Shown here one piece after another: positions 53,242 to 62,088 of a stretch of 64,000 bases of DNA. Source of the stretch: an uncultured bacterium (GTDB lineage: Bacteria > Verrucomicrobiota > Lentisphaeria > Victivallales > UBA1829); contig CASFTV010000015.1 of NCBI GenBank assembly GCA_949297765.1, forward strand, positions 1-64,000, in the 5' to 3' direction. The number at the start of each line of letters is the position of its first letter. The stretch's first letter is position 1. The notes under the pieces were generated by a model. That model ran no database searches. It saw only the letters and a program-made list of their open reading frames with translations, and was not told where the DNA came from. The position numbers were made by a program, and so were the translations under genes.

Positions 53242-53739
53242 ATGAACGGAAAAACTCGAACAGCGATGCTGCTGTTCTGCGCGGCCGCAGGCGCACTCGT
53301 TGCGGCGCCGATTGCGGAAAAGGATCTGAAGGTTTCGGCGTGTCAGTATGCGAAGATGCAGCAGGGAGTTCTCTCGCTCGACGTCCCGGCGGGAAAAGAG
53401 ACCCACACCGACCGGACAAAAGTGTACATGACGCTGGATTTTGCCAAACTCAAGGCCAACGGAAAAAAGCTGGTGCTCTCCGGGGAAATGAAAATGACCG
53501 GCGTCACAAAACCGAAAGACGTCTGGAACGGAGCCAAAGTGATGCTGACGTACACCACGAACGGGAAAAAAGTCTATCCCTCGTTCCTGACCGGAAAGAC
53601 CTTCGGAACGGCCGACTGGACAAAATTCCGGAAAGCGGTTTCAATTCCGGCGGATGCAAAAACAGGCATCGTCTGCTTCGGTCTGCAGGATTCGTCGGGA
53701 AAAATTCAGTTCCGGAACCTGGATCTCTCCGTGGAATAA
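53242..53739 (+). CDS. Secreted stand-alone carbohydrate-binding-like protein
   Basis: 165 residues, AGAAGGAGAAGG upstream. Signal peptide MNGKTRTAMLLFCAAAGALVAA. The body parallels the N-terminal domain of the GH5 protein two genes downstream: 'VWNGAKVMLTYTTNGKKVYP' against 'SWNGVKFMLSFRSPEGQMFY', and 'VCFGLQDSSGKIQFRNLDLS' against 'LSLGLQNSSGKVRFDLASL'. It is therefore probably a free-standing copy of that beta-sandwich sugar-binding domain. It is 24 bases after the regulator gene and 40 bases before the pseudopilin gene, in one operon. Confidence 0.75.
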   Translation: MNGKTRTAMLLFCAAAGALVAAPIAEKDLKVSACQYAKMQQGVLSLDVPAGKETHTDRTKVYMTLDFAKLKANGKKLVLSGEMKMTGVTKPKDVWNGAKVMLTYTTNGKKVYPSFLTGKTFGTADWTKFRKAVSIPADAKTGIVCFGLQDSSGKIQFRNLDLSVE

Positions 53740-53778
53740 ACCATCGCAGGAGACCGGAAACGGAGGGAGGTTCTGCCA

Positions 53779-54672
53779 ATGCCCACTACAGAATCGGATG
53801 AATGGAAAAAAGAACAGATGGCGGAAGGAAGGAAAAAGAGATTTTTTACTCTTGTAGAGCTTCTTATTGTTGTATCGGTTCTTGTCATTCTTCTTTCTCT
53901 TCTGCTTCCAGCATTGAGGCAGAGCATTGAGAAAGGACGTTCGGTCTCCTGCATTGGAAATCTGCGGCAGGTGGGAGCCGGCGTACTGCAGTATGCGGAA
54001 AGTTGGAACGGATATTTCACGAACAGGGATTCCTCCGCCCGCTGGGCAAACCGGGGAGCCTACTGGTCGAAAATTTCCGAAGCGCTCGGAGGGCCGACCA
54101 GCGAAGAACTCGCAAATCTCTCTGCCAGACCGGAACGGATCGAACGGATTCCAAAAGTGTTTTTCTGTCCATCCGCCCTCTACGACCGGAGCACGTCGGA
54201 GGATGCAAACAATGCGATTGTCAGGACGGAGTATATTTATCCGTTTGTGTTTTCCGAACAGAACGGCGGGACAATGCGGCTCCTGGAACCGGTTTATCAG
54301 GATGTTTCCGTTTTCCCGCATCGGAAATGCCCGCCCTCCGCGGCGGCGATCGGTGCCGACGGGGAAGCGGCAAATCATCGGAACGGACTCGCGGCCAATT
54401 CCGCAAACTGTCTGCGGAATGAAGGCAATCAGATGCAGCACGGGTATCTGTTCCCGCGGCATCTCGGAAGAAGCAATCTGGTCTTCGCAGACGGGCATGT
54501 CGAAAGTTGGAAAGGGAAAACGTTTCCCGCCCGCCAGATTCTCCGCTGGAGCGGCGTTCGCGATTCCGAAGGAAAGCCGAAGTATGATAATGCGGTCATT
54601 GTGAACGTCACAACATGGTTCGATGCCAACCGGAATTTCTTCGTCAATGGAAATTTGCAGGGAGAGGGATAA
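53779..54672 (+). CDS. Pseudopilin-like protein
   Basis: 297 residues, GGAGGGAGG upstream. Prepilin-type helix 'FFTLVELLIVVSVLVILLSL' with Glu+5 after a 22-residue leader; the -1 residue is Phe (or Arg if cut one earlier), not Gly. The periplasmic domain has paired Cys ('FFCPSALYDR', 'HRKCPPSAAA') and the family motif 'HLGRSNLVFADGHVESWKG' (H-X9-DG). It sits between the carbohydrate-binding protein and GH5 genes. The long leader is unusual for this family. Confidence 0.9.
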   Translation: MPTTESDEWKKEQMAEGRKKRFFTLVELLIVVSVLVILLSLLLPALRQSIEKGRSVSCIGNLRQVGAGVLQYAESWNGYFTNRDSSARWANRGAYWSKISEALGGPTSEELANLSARPERIERIPKVFFCPSALYDRSTSEDANNAIVRTEYIYPFVFSEQNGGTMRLLEPVYQDVSVFPHRKCPPSAAAIGADGEAANHRNGLAANSANCLRNEGNQMQHGYLFPRHLGRSNLVFADGHVESWKGKTFPARQILRWSGVRDSEGKPKYDNAVIVNVTTWFDANRNFFVNGNLQGEG

Positions 54673-54741
54673 TCCCGCTGGAATATGGAGTGAAGGGGGA
54701 TTATATTGGAGAGAGAGATGAAGGGGATTTCGTGGGGATTT

Positions 54742-54831
54742 CGTGCTTTGCACGACCAGCGTCTCGCCGCTGGACCGCGACAAGGGCAGCGGCCCTTGAC
54801 CCGGGAAAAATGCCGGCCGGCATTTTTCCCG
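54742..54831. repeat. Array of four consecutive palindromes
   Basis: CGTGC/GCACG (54742-54754), CCAGCG/CGCTGG (54756-54773), CAAGGGC/GCCCTTG (54781-54798), and a perfect 30-base palindrome CGGGAAAAATGCCGG plus its complement (54802-54831). They fill the 201 bases between the pseudopilin and GH5 genes. The arrangement looks like an interspersed repeat unit. The last could slow or stop transcription. Confidence 0.8.
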
Positions 54832-54873
54832 TTCCGGACAGGGGATTTTGATTGCAAGGGAAGGAAAGGTTGT

Positions 54874-56397
54874 ATGAAGAGTTGTTGGAAAACGGTTGTC
54901 ATGAGTGTTTTCTGTCTGTGCTTTCTGGCCGGGGCGGAAGAGAGGATCGGGGGACCGTTCACCTGGACGGCCGGAGATTTCTGTGAGAGGAAAGGGGATA
55001 CGGTTCTGATCGATGTTCCGAAAGACAAGGCCCCCGGACAGCATGTTCTGTCGACACCGTTCGATCTCCGGAAAGTCGGCGGGAAGATGCTGGTTTTTCA
55101 GATTTATGCGGAAGCGGAAAATGTCAGTGTTCCGCCGGAATCATGGAACGGAGTGAAGTTCATGCTCTCCTTCCGTTCGCCGGAAGGGCAGATGTTTTAC
55201 AAGCATCCGGTTCAGCTCTGGGGGAGTTTCCGGAGAGAGCTGTTTTTCTCCGTGGAGATTCCGGAAGGGGCTTCGGACGGAAAACTGAGTCTGGGACTTC
55301 AGAACAGTTCCGGGAAAGTCCGGTTTGATCTGGCATCGCTCCGGATTCGTGACGGGAAACGGATTTTTGTCAAAGTCAACAAGGACTGGATTGCGGAATA
55401 CAGCGATGCCGTCCGGAACCGTCCCGTCCGCCGCGGCGTCATGCTCGGCAACAATCTGACGGAGCAGGATTACAGGGATCTTGCGGCATGGGGCGCCAAT
55501 CTCGGCCGGGCTCAGCTGGTCCGTGCCTGGGGAAAGGTCAACACCGATCTGGATCTGGAGGAGTATGACCGCTGGCTCAACAGCCGTCTGGACCGTCTGG
55601 AACAGGAATTCGAATGGGCGGACAAATACGGAATCCGGATTGTGATTGACCTGCATTCTCCGCCGGGAGGGCGCGACGAACTCAAGGAGCTGCGGCTGCA
55701 GAGCGACAAAAAGTATCTGGATCATTTTCTGGAAGTCTGGCGCCGCATTGTCCAGCGTTTTCAGGGAAAGAAGGCGCTCTGGGGGTACAATCTGGTCAAC
55801 GAACCGAACCAGACTCGCGCCGTGAAGTACGACTACTGGACCGTTCAGCGCATGGCGGCCGAGGAGATCCGGAAACTGGATCCGGAAACGCCGATCTATG
55901 TGGAATCGAATCTCTGGAGCGCGCCGATGACATTCCGCTATTTTTCCCCGATCAAACTGAAAAACATCATCTATCAGTTTCACATGTATCAGCCGGGACA
56001 GTACACCCACCAGTTTGTCGGCGGCAACTTCGGGGAGAAAGGCGCACAGGAACTCCTGACCTATCCGGGCATCATCGCCGGACAGCAATGGAACAAGGAG
56101 ATGCTGCGGAAAACCCTCGCACCCGTCCGGGAGTTTCAGCTGAAACACAAGGCCAGAATTTTCTGCGGAGAGTTCTCCGCGATCATCTGGGCACCCGGAG
56201 CGGAACACTATCTGAGCGACTGCATTGATCTTTTCGAGGAATACGGCTGGGAGTGGACCTATCACGCCTACCGCGAATGGAACGGCTGGAGCGTGGAACA
56301 CCAGATGGACTGGAAAACCAGGACCGTCATTCCTTCTCCGGACAACGCCCGGAAAAAAGCCCTCCTGCAGGGACTCTCCCGAAACCGGATCCAATAA
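54874..56397 (+). CDS. Secreted GH5 glycoside hydrolase with N-terminal binding domain
   Basis: 507 residues from ATG 54874 (AAGGAAAGG upstream). The signal peptide MKSCWKTVVMSVFCLCFLAG is followed by a beta-sandwich domain (~25-165) and a GH5 TIM barrel (~185-507). Barrel motifs: 'RRGVMLGNNLTEQDYRDLAA', 'GIRIVIDLHSPPGG', acid/base Glu in 'WGYNLVNEPNQT', 'YQFHMYQPGQYTHQ', nucleophile Glu in 'RIFCGEFSAIIW', and 'EWTYHAYREWNGWS'. GH5 covers endoglucanases, mannanases and others; the subfamily is not clear. It is the last gene of cassette 3. Confidence 0.93.
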   Translation: MKSCWKTVVMSVFCLCFLAGAEERIGGPFTWTAGDFCERKGDTVLIDVPKDKAPGQHVLSTPFDLRKVGGKMLVFQIYAEAENVSVPPESWNGVKFMLSFRSPEGQMFYKHPVQLWGSFRRELFFSVEIPEGASDGKLSLGLQNSSGKVRFDLASLRIRDGKRIFVKVNKDWIAEYSDAVRNRPVRRGVMLGNNLTEQDYRDLAAWGANLGRAQLVRAWGKVNTDLDLEEYDRWLNSRLDRLEQEFEWADKYGIRIVIDLHSPPGGRDELKELRLQSDKKYLDHFLEVWRRIVQRFQGKKALWGYNLVNEPNQTRAVKYDYWTVQRMAAEEIRKLDPETPIYVESNLWSAPMTFRYFSPIKLKNIIYQFHMYQPGQYTHQFVGGNFGEKGAQELLTYPGIIAGQQWNKEMLRKTLAPVREFQLKHKARIFCGEFSAIIWAPGAEHYLSDCIDLFEEYGWEWTYHAYREWNGWSVEHQMDWKTRTVIPSPDNARKKALLQGLSRNRIQ

Positions 56398-56465
56398 ACC
56401 GCCCTTTTCCCACCTGACCTGCCAGGAGGAAAAAAGGACCCGAAAAGGTTTGGAAAAAGAAGAGC

Positions 56466-56509
56466 GCGAGAAGGAAAGAACCTTTCCTCAAAAGGTTTTT
56501 CCTTCTCGC
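56466..56509. terminator. Bidirectional hairpin between GH5 and mfd
   Basis: GCGAGAAGGAAA...AACCTTT (56466-56485) pairs with AAAGGTT...TTCCTTCTCGC (56491-56509) with one bulged base, loop CCTCA. It sits between convergent genes and has T-rich arms in both directions. Confidence 0.7.
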
Positions 56510-56528
56510 ATCCAGCCAATAAAAAAAC

Positions 56529-59500
56529 CTACCCGCCGAACTGCTTTCTGAATCCATCCATCGCCGAGGATCTCTTCTCCCGGAGCTGGGCGGCGACACA
56601 TTCGACCAGCCCGAGCAGACCTTCCAGTTTCTTTTCCGGACTCCATTGCGGATTCAGCTTCGGCAGCATTCCGCCCGGACGGTAAAGAGAGCCATCCTTC
56701 TCCAGATAAATTTTCCCGTCGCGGCAGGAAATGGAATGGAATCCACACTCTGAACCGAGAATCCGGAGACGAACGGTTGCGAGCATGGCTTCGGCATCCG
56801 ATGGAAGTTTTCCATATTTATCCCGCAGTTCCTCCCGGTAGTCGTCAAGCTCTTCCAGATTTGAAAGGGCCGCAAGACGCCGGTAGGCCTCCAGGCGCAG
56901 CCGCTCCTCTTCAATGTAGGTCGGCGGAATGCAGGCCGCGACATGCTTCCGGTCCGTCCCGAGCGCGTACTCCAGAAAATCCAGATTGAGATCGCAGGCG
57001 ACCCGGAGCGGATTGCTGACTCCGCGCAAAGTATTTGCCGCCTCGCGGAGAAGCTGGCAGTAAAGATGAAAACCGATCGCGTCGACATGACCGCTCTGCT
57101 CGGCGCCGATGATGTTTCCCGCTCCGCGGATCTCAAGATCGCGGATGGCAAGCTGAAATCCCGATCCGAGATGGGTGTAGCGGCGGATTGCCTGCATCCG
57201 CCGGCGGGCATCGCCGGTCATCACCCCGGAGGGAGGGAGAAGCAGATACGCATACGCCTGCCGGTTCCACCGCCCGACACGGCCGCGCAGCTGATGCAGT
57301 TCCGCAAGTCCGAACATGTCGGCCCGCTCGATAATCATGGTGTTCGCGTTCGGGATGTCAATGCCGGATTCGATGATGGTCGTACAGACAAGGATGTCGA
57401 TGGTCCCGTCAATAAACTTTTCCATAATCATTTCGAGTTCATTTCCGCGCATCTGGCCGTGGGCGACAGCGACTTTTGCCCCCGGAGCCAGCAGACGAAC
57501 CTTCTCCGCGGCAGCCTCAATGGAATGAACCCGGTTGTGAATATAGAAAACCTGTCCGCCGCGTCCGAGTTCCCGGGCAAGCGCCGCGGCGACAAGCGCA
57601 TCCTCCTTCTGCGCGACCACCGTGTGGACCGGAAGCCGCCGGACCGGCGCCGTGGTGATCGCGCTCAGATCCCGGAGGCCCGTCATCGACATGTGAAGCG
57701 TGCGGGGAATCGGGGTCGCGGTCATGGTCAGCACGTCGACCGTCGAACGGACCGCCTTGAGCTTTTCCTTGTGTTCGACGCCGAACCGCTGTTCCTCGTC
57801 AATGATGACCAGTCCGAGATCGCGGAACTTGACGTCGGCCCCGATCAGGGCATGAGTCCCGATGACAATGTCGATTGACCCATCTGCAAGGCGCTCCAGA
57901 ATGCGCTTGCGTTCTTTCCCCATCTTATGACGGGTCAGCGTTTCGATCACGATCGGGAACTCCGCAAAGCGCTCCGTAAAACTGAGAAAATGCTGCTGGG
58001 CAAGCACGGTGGTCGGCACCAGAAGCGCCACCTGTTTGCCGGAGACCGCGCATTTGAACGCGGCCCGCATCGCGACCTCGGTTTTCCCGTATCCGACATC
58101 GCCGCAGAGCAGGCGGTCCATCGGGCGGGAGGATTCCATGTCGGCCTTGATCTCCTCCGCCGCCTTCTTCTGGCCATCGGTTTCGTCGTAGGGGAAAGAA
58201 TCCTCGAAGAGCTTCTGATCGTATCCGTCCCTCGGGAACGGAACCCCCGGTGAAGATTTCCGGATAGCCTGCATCCGGAGCATCTCACAGGCAAGTCCCT
58301 TTGCGGAACTTGCGGCCTCCTCCCGCGCCTTCGCCCAGCGGGAAGACCCCAGCTTCGAAAGCTGCGCGCCCTTCAGATGCGAGCCGACATACCGGGAAAC
58401 CAGATGCGCCTGCCAGACCGGAACATAGACAATTTTTTCTTCGGCGAATTCCAGTTCAAGCGACTCAATCGCGCTGCCCGCCGACTGGACGGTCCGGATT
58501 CCCCGGTAGCGGCAGAGACCGTAATTGAGATGAACCGTCAGATCGCCGACCTCGATATCCGCCATATTTTCCAGTTCGGAACGCGACGCCTTGACCAGAT
58601 CTTCCTCGATTTCATCGCTTTTCCGTACGCGGTCCTTTCCGCGCAGACACGCCGGAAAAAGTTCCCGCTCCGTCAGGAACAGGATTTTCTCCCCGGGAAA
58701 CATCACGCCGCAGGGGATGTGGAGCGGTTCGACACTCAGGCGCGACGATTCAGCCAGGCCGTTCTCGCGCAGCCATTCGGAAATGTGATCGGCATCGGAA
58801 GGTTTGTGCGTTGTCAGCACAACAGTCATTCCGTCGGAGAGCGCGCGGTTAACGAAATCGGCGGAAAGCCGGCGTGAGAGCTCCGTCACCGTGTCGCGTT
58901 CGTCTCCGGCATCGGCACGGAGCGCGGGAGAAACACCGAAACACTCGCGGTCGGCGGGAAGCCCCTGCTCAATACAGGCAAGCTCCGACTGCAGAAGATG
59001 GTGCGGCTTGAATTTGCGGAGAAAGGCCTCCCAGTGCGCTTCCGCATGGGTGGCGCCGTATTTCCGGATGGTCTCCAGACAGGCATCCGGCGTATCGATG
59101 ATAAGGAAACGGTCGGAGGCATAGGCGGAAAAATCGAAATACTCGTCCACGCCCTCCACCTGTTCGCATCCGGAGCGGGCGATGATCTTGCAGGAATCGA
59201 CCTCGCGGATGGATCGGCCGTTGTCGGGCGAATACTCCCGCAGCGATTCGATCTCGTCGCCGAAATATTCGAGCCGGACCGGATACTTCATGCCGGGAGA
59301 ATAGATGTCGAGAATGCCGCCGCGGCGGGAAAATTCCCCCATCGCAACCGCCTGAGGTTCATCATCGTATCCGAGCGCAGCAAGATGAGCGGTCAGCCTG
59401 GAAAGCGGGAAATTCTCTCCGCGGCGGAGGATCAGTTCCGCGCTCCGGAACTCCTTCGGGTCCGGGGTCGGCGAGAGAAACGCAAGGACGGAACCGATCA

Positions 59501-59861
59501 CAATGTCCGGCGGATTCTTCCCGTTCATCTGTTCAAGGAGTTCCGCGCGTGCGGATTCGCTGTCAAGGGTCACGGTGTTCCGCCACGAACCTTCCGGGAG
59601 AAGAGCGGCCGTCACCGGAACTTCCGCCGCCTCCGCCCAGATCCGGAATTCATGCGCGATCTGTTCGGCGATTCCATAAGAGGGAGCCGCAAGCAGAGCT
59701 TTTCTGCCTTCCGGAGCCGTCCGGCAGAGACGCAGAGCCTCCAGCGCAGCGGTATCCTCATCCACGGGAATACAGGAATCTCCGGAGGTTTTCCGGGTTT
59801 TCAGAAAGGCGGAAAAAATGTTTTTAAATTTATTCCCGTTCCGCACTTGACTTTTTTTCAT
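56529..59861 (-). CDS. mfd: Transcription-repair coupling factor
   Basis: 1,110 residues, the family's usual length. UvrB-homology part (~1-330, '[20 protein letters not shown]'), RNA polymerase-interaction domain ('[20 protein letters not shown]', ~430-500), and helicase/translocase with Walker A '[19 protein letters not shown]' and '[18 protein letters not shown]'. The TRG region is '[16 protein letters not shown]', followed by the C-terminal regulatory domain. Mfd removes stalled RNA polymerase and recruits UvrA. The first ATG has no ribosome site, so the true start may be a few codons in. It diverges from rpoD. Confidence 0.96.
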   Translation of the reverse strand: MKKSQVRNGNKFKNIFSAFLKTRKTSGDSCIPVDEDTAALEALRLCRTAPEGRKALLAAPSYGIAEQIAHEFRIWAEAAEVPVTAALLPEGSWRNTVTLDSESARAELLEQMNGKNPPDIVIGSVLAFLSPTPDPKEFRSAELILRRGENFPLSRLTAHLAALGYDDEPQAVAMGEFSRRGGILDIYSPGMKYPVRLEYFGDEIESLREYSPDNGRSIREVDSCKIIARSGCEQVEGVDEYFDFSAYASDRFLIIDTPDACLETIRKYGATHAEAHWEAFLRKFKPHHLLQSELACIEQGLPADRECFGVSPALRADAGDERDTVTELSRRLSADFVNRALSDGMTVVLTTHKPSDADHISEWLRENGLAESSRLSVEPLHIPCGVMFPGEKILFLTERELFPACLRGKDRVRKSDEIEEDLVKASRSELENMADIEVGDLTVHLNYGLCRYRGIRTVQSAGSAIESLELEFAEEKIVYVPVWQAHLVSRYVGSHLKGAQLSKLGSSRWAKAREEAASSAKGLACEMLRMQAIRKSSPGVPFPRDGYDQKLFEDSFPYDETDGQKKAAEEIKADMESSRPMDRLLCGDVGYGKTEVAMRAAFKCAVSGKQVALLVPTTVLAQQHFLSFTERFAEFPIVIETLTRHKMGKERKRILERLADGSIDIVIGTHALIGADVKFRDLGLVIIDEEQRFGVEHKEKLKAVRSTVDVLTMTATPIPRTLHMSMTGLRDLSAITTAPVRRLPVHTVVAQKEDALVAAALARELGRGGQVFYIHNRVHSIEAAAEKVRLLAPGAKVAVAHGQMRGNELEMIMEKFIDGTIDILVCTTIIESGIDIPNANTMIIERADMFGLAELHQLRGRVGRWNRQAYAYLLLPPSGVMTGDARRRMQAIRRYTHLGSGFQLAIRDLEIRGAGNIIGAEQSGHVDAIGFHLYCQLLREAANTLRGVSNPLRVACDLNLDFLEYALGTDRKHVAACIPPTYIEEERLRLEAYRRLAALSNLEELDDYREELRDKYGKLPSDAEAMLATVRLRILGSECGFHSISCRDGKIYLEKDGSLYRPGGMLPKLNPQWSPEKKLEGLLGLVECVAAQLREKRSSAMDGFRKQFGG

Positions 59862-59874
59862 TTTATGCTATACT
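59847..59874 (+). promoter_or_regulatory. Promoter of rpoD
   Basis: TTGACT (59847-59852), 16-base spacer, TATACT (59869-59874). The -35 lies inside the first codons of the divergent mfd gene, so the two genes may interfere. Confidence 0.7.
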
Positions 59875-59945
59875 TTCCAACTGCGTCTGTTCGTAGCAAC
59901 TGCCGGTCTTTGTGTCCGGCAACAACCAACAACAAAAGCAAAATC

Positions 59946-61748
59946 ATGTCAGGGACAAATAGAAAAGACAAAAGCCCAAAAGTCAAGGGCAAAATTGAAA
60001 AGTCTTCAGTAAAAATTGCTGAAAAATCTGTTTCCCCAGTCAGAAAAGGCGTCAAGACCGACGCAAAAGCTGCACCGTCCGTAAAAAAGAGCAGCAAAAC
60101 ACCGGACCGTTCGGAAAAAAAATCGTCACCGACGGAAAAAAAATTGACGAAACCCGCCGCCATTGAGAAATCTTCGAAAAAAAGCGCGGAACAGGCTCCT
60201 TCGCAGAAAAAAGATCTCTCCCGGAAACCCTCTCCGAAAACCGGAGAGAAGAAAGCCATCCCCGTCCAGACCGCGGCCGCAGAGAAAAAAGCCGCAGCCG
60301 GGACCGTTAAGATGACCGGAGAGAAGAAAGCCATCCCCGTCCAGACCGCGGCCGCAGAGAAAAAAGCCGCAGCCGGGACCGTTAAGATGACCGGAGAGAA
60401 AAAAGCCATCAGAAAACCGGCCCCCGAACCAGCTCCGTCCAAACAGACCGCGGAGAAAAAAACCGGGAAAACAGCAAAGGCCGAAAAGCAGAATACGGAA
60501 AAACAGCCGCTAAAAGAAAAACCGGCAGCGGAAGAATCCGCAGCAGCAAAGCGGAAAACCGAAAAGAAACTGCCGAAAGAAGAAAAAAGCGAAACGCCGG
60601 CGCCCCCCGCCCGGAAACGGAAACCGGAGAAAAAAGCCGGGCAGACGGAAGAGGCGGAACCCCGGCCTCCCGCAAAAGCGATGGAACAGGAACCGGCAGT
60701 TACCCCGTCTCCCGCCCCCGCGGCAGAGTTCACGGAGCTGCCGCCCTATGAGGAAGAACCGGAACCGCCCGCAGATGACGCCCTCCCCGAGGATATCGAC
60801 GATCAGGAAGCCTACAAAAACGAGGAGGAAATCGATCTGGACGAGGAGAAAAAGGAAAACGACAGCGACGAGGAACGGAAAAAGAACTCGAAGCTGGCGC
60901 CGATCTCCGCATCCAAGAACGATACGATGAAGGTCTATATGCAGGACATCGGGCAGATCTCCCTTGTTTCCAAGGCGGAGGAGGTTGACCTCGCCGCAAA
61001 GATCCACGGAAGAGACACCGGTGAACATGACGAAGCACGCGCGACCCTGATTCAGGCCAATCTGCGCCTTGTGGTGAAAATCGCCCACGACTTCAAAGGA
61101 CTCGGACTTCCGCTGCTCGACCTGATTTCCGAAGGGAATATCGGGCTGATGCGCGCAGTGGAGAAATTTGATCCGGCGAAGGGAGCGAAATTCAGTTCCT
61201 ATGCGGCATGGTGGATCAAACAGTCGATGCGGCGGGCGCTGGCCAACCAGAGCCGGACCATCCGGATCCCCGTGCAGTCCGCGGGAAAGATCAACAAGAT
61301 CAAGTCCGTGCGGATGAAGCTGGCGGAAAAACTCGGACGGGAGCCGACCGATGCGGAAATCGCCGCGAATCTCGATTTCAGCGAACGGACCGTGGCGGGC
61401 CTGCGTCTGGCAGATCTGAAAACGTTCTCGCTGCACGACCCGATTCAGCAGGGGGAGGATGGAGAGTTTCAGGACATCATCCCGGACCGCGGAGCAATGA
61501 CCCCCGACCGGATTCTCGGCGACGTGGAGTCGATCAAACGTCTGGTGGAACTGCTGCGGGACCTCGACGAACGGGAACGCATGATACTCAAAATGCGGTT
61601 CGGTCTGGACAACAACCGTCCCCGGACTCTGGAAGAGGTCAGCCAGGAGATCGGCAGGACCCGCGAACGGGTGCGCCAGATCCAGAACCAGGCGCTGAGC
61701 AAACTCAAATCCATGCTCGCGGATGAAGCAGATTTCACAAACGATTAA
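59946..61748 (+). CDS. rpoD: Primary sigma-70 factor with long Lys/Ala/Pro-rich N-terminal extension
   Basis: 600 residues from ATG 59946; no clear Shine-Dalgarno. Residues 1-315 are low-complexity, very basic then acidic ('PPYEEEPEPPADDALPEDID'), with no recognisable region 1.1. From about 320 the classical sigma-70 regions follow: 1.2 ('NDTMKVYMQDIGQISLVSKA'), 2 ('LLDLISEGNIGLMRAVEKFD', 'YAAWWIKQSMRRALANQSRT'), 3, and 4 ('LEEVSQEIGRTRERVRQIQN'). rpsU follows directly. A 75-bp exact tandem repeat lies in the extension. Confidence 0.95.
   Translation: MSGTNRKDKSPKVKGKIEKSSVKIAEKSVSPVRKGVKTDAKAAPSVKKSSKTPDRSEKKSSPTEKKLTKPAAIEKSSKKSAEQAPSQKKDLSRKPSPKTGEKKAIPVQTAAAEKKAAAGTVKMTGEKKAIPVQTAAAEKKAAAGTVKMTGEKKAIRKPAPEPAPSKQTAEKKTGKTAKAEKQNTEKQPLKEKPAAEESAAAKRKTEKKLPKEEKSETPAPPARKRKPEKKAGQTEEAEPRPPAKAMEQEPAVTPSPAPAAEFTELPPYEEEPEPPADDALPEDIDDQEAYKNEEEIDLDEEKKENDSDEERKKNSKLAPISASKNDTMKVYMQDIGQISLVSKAEEVDLAAKIHGRDTGEHDEARATLIQANLRLVVKIAHDFKGLGLPLLDLISEGNIGLMRAVEKFDPAKGAKFSSYAAWWIKQSMRRALANQSRTIRIPVQSAGKINKIKSVRMKLAEKLGREPTDAEIAANLDFSERTVAGLRLADLKTFSLHDPIQQGEDGEFQDIIPDRGAMTPDRILGDVESIKRLVELLRDLDERERMILKMRFGLDNNRPRTLEEVSQEIGRTRERVRQIQNQALSKLKSMLADEADFTND
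60241..60390 (+). repeat. Exact 75-bp tandem duplication inside rpoD
   Basis: 60241-60315 and 60316-60390 are identical and in frame (25 residues each, beginning TGEKKAIPVQTAAAEKK). A third, truncated and slightly changed start of the unit follows at 60391. The tract can expand or contract without breaking the frame. Confidence 0.92.
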
Positions 61749-61795
61749 CAGACAATGAACTCTCAACATCAACAGACGAAGGGGGGTGAAACCAG

Positions 61796-61963
61796 ATGGA
61801 AGCAACAGAAGTCAGACTGAAAAAAGGAGAGCCGATTGACCGCGCACTCCGCAAACTGAAAAAGAAGCTCGATAAAGAAGGCACCCTCAAGGAACTTCGC
61901 AACAGAAGACACTTCGAAAAGCCGAGCGAAAAGAAACGCCGCACCCAGCGCCGCAGAGGCTGA
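61796..61963 (+). CDS. rpsU: Small ribosomal subunit protein bS21
   Basis: 55 residues, preceded by GGGGGGTGA. '[20 protein letters not shown]' and '[19 protein letters not shown]' match bS21: a helical, very basic protein that joins the platform of the 30S subunit near the 16S 3' end and supports initiation. It lies 47 bases after rpoD; rpsU and rpoD are linked in many bacteria, though in the other order with dnaG. A terminator follows. Confidence 0.97.
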   Translation: MEATEVRLKKGEPIDRALRKLKKKLDKEGTLKELRNRRHFEKPSEKKRRTQRRRG

Positions 61964-61983
61964 CGGGAGATGCGTTCTCCTTT

Positions 61984-62032
61984 GCCGCAGGACGGTTTTT
62001 TTCTGAAAATCCGTCTTGCGGCTTGTTTTTTT
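61984..62032 (+). terminator. Intrinsic terminator of the rpoD-rpsU operon
   Basis: GCCGCAGGACGG (61984-61995) pairs with CCGTCTTGCGGC (62011-62022; one G-T), followed by TTGTTTTTTT. Confidence 0.9.
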
Positions 62033-62088
62033 CCCTTCGAGAGAGTATCTTATTCGGAATGGACAATCATGAATAAAGCGATGCAGTC

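Noticed and set aside
60241-60411. Tandem repeats as a CRISPR array
   Set aside because: The units are directly adjacent, without spacers, and are in-frame coding sequence of rpoD.
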